Positions 63,936 through 64,000 of a stretch of 64,000 bases of DNA are shown piece after piece; the first letter of the stretch is position 1, and every line of letters starts with the position of its first letter. Location of the stretch: assembly GCF_018223745.1 (NCBI RefSeq), contig NZ_CP073653.1, forward strand, positions 3,930,001 through 3,994,000. The letters run 5' to 3'. Source of the stretch: Clostridium beijerinckii. GTDB lineage: Bacteria > Bacillota > Clostridia > Clostridiales > Clostridiaceae. The notes beneath the pieces are model-generated. The model searched no databases, was not told where the DNA came from, and saw only the letters and a list, made by a program, of their open reading frames with translations. Both the position numbers and the translations under genes were made by a program.

Positions 63936-64000
63936 TCATACTTTAACGGTATGCATTCCCGTTTACAATAATATGTACCCAATTTGACAATCTTTAATTA

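Overview
The window looks like a chromosomal segment of a low-GC, anaerobic Firmicute, most likely Clostridium sensu stricto. The support is indirect: strong A+T bias, AGGAGG-type ribosome sites, many ferredoxin-like and flavin redox proteins, ArsR/Rrf2/HxlR/WYL regulators, and U-tailed intrinsic terminators after most units. No rRNA, conventional tRNA, prophage, IS element or CRISPR array is visible. Most genes lie on the minus strand.

Layout. 1-8000: the start of an SPL-type radical SAM gene, a serine hydrolase, a variant peptide deformylase, an ArsR/aldo-keto reductase pair, a frameshifted zinc-protease remnant, and two antibiotic-inactivation-type enzymes (a Vat/CatB acyltransferase and a rifampicin phosphotransferase). 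8160-19980: a catabolic and sensory cluster of ROK kinase, aldose-1-epimerase-like protein, HyuA-type hydantoinase, RpiR regulator, IrrE-like zincin, permease, FAD oxidoreductase, and a chemoreceptor with a cytoplasmic periplasmic-binding-protein-like domain at its C-terminus. Three of its transcription units share a nearly identical promoter and upstream box, which ties them into one regulon. 20160-27200: a redox/detoxification area with a decayed Rrf2 copy and an intact one, nitroreductase, SnoaL, SDR, Dabb, an FMN-binding protein, a 58-residue ferredoxin, and NamA with HxlR. 27400-37500: a DeoR orphan, an SdpR/SdpI pair with a 36-bp perfect palindrome, an ECF sigma/anti-sigma pair, an OpuC-like ABC transporter, O-acetylhomoserine sulfhydrylase and an iron-sulfur protein with a structured leader. 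37600-43800: NADAR, a 44-residue membrane peptide, DUF89, B12-radical SAM, PanE-like and a GH113-like protein.

43880-52640 is the most distinctive part. It is an RNA-repair and RNA-surveillance island with two WYL regulators, a Ro60/TROVE protein, RtcB RNA ligase, two RlaP-type nucleotidyltransferases and two small uncharacterised proteins. It also holds four related non-coding RNAs that I call Y RNAs. One of them lies between the Ro and rtcB genes and carries a T-arm and a D-arm in circularly permuted order, as in YrlA. The four share an invariant ACUUCG next to a helix whose sequence changes in compensating fashion. The likely logic is that RNA damage is sensed by the WYL proteins, Ro and the Y RNAs select damaged RNA, and RtcB with RlaP re-process its ends.

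52670-64000: GNAT, BspA-like LRR surface protein, flavodoxin, a two-component system with two UBA-like membrane proteins, glycosyltransferase, VOC, MBL, and a TetR/HXXEE divergent pair. Several families of interspersed non-coding repeats occur throughout (3391, 60411 and 62375; 23857, 31247 and 55494; 7821 and 20747; 31977; 53305).
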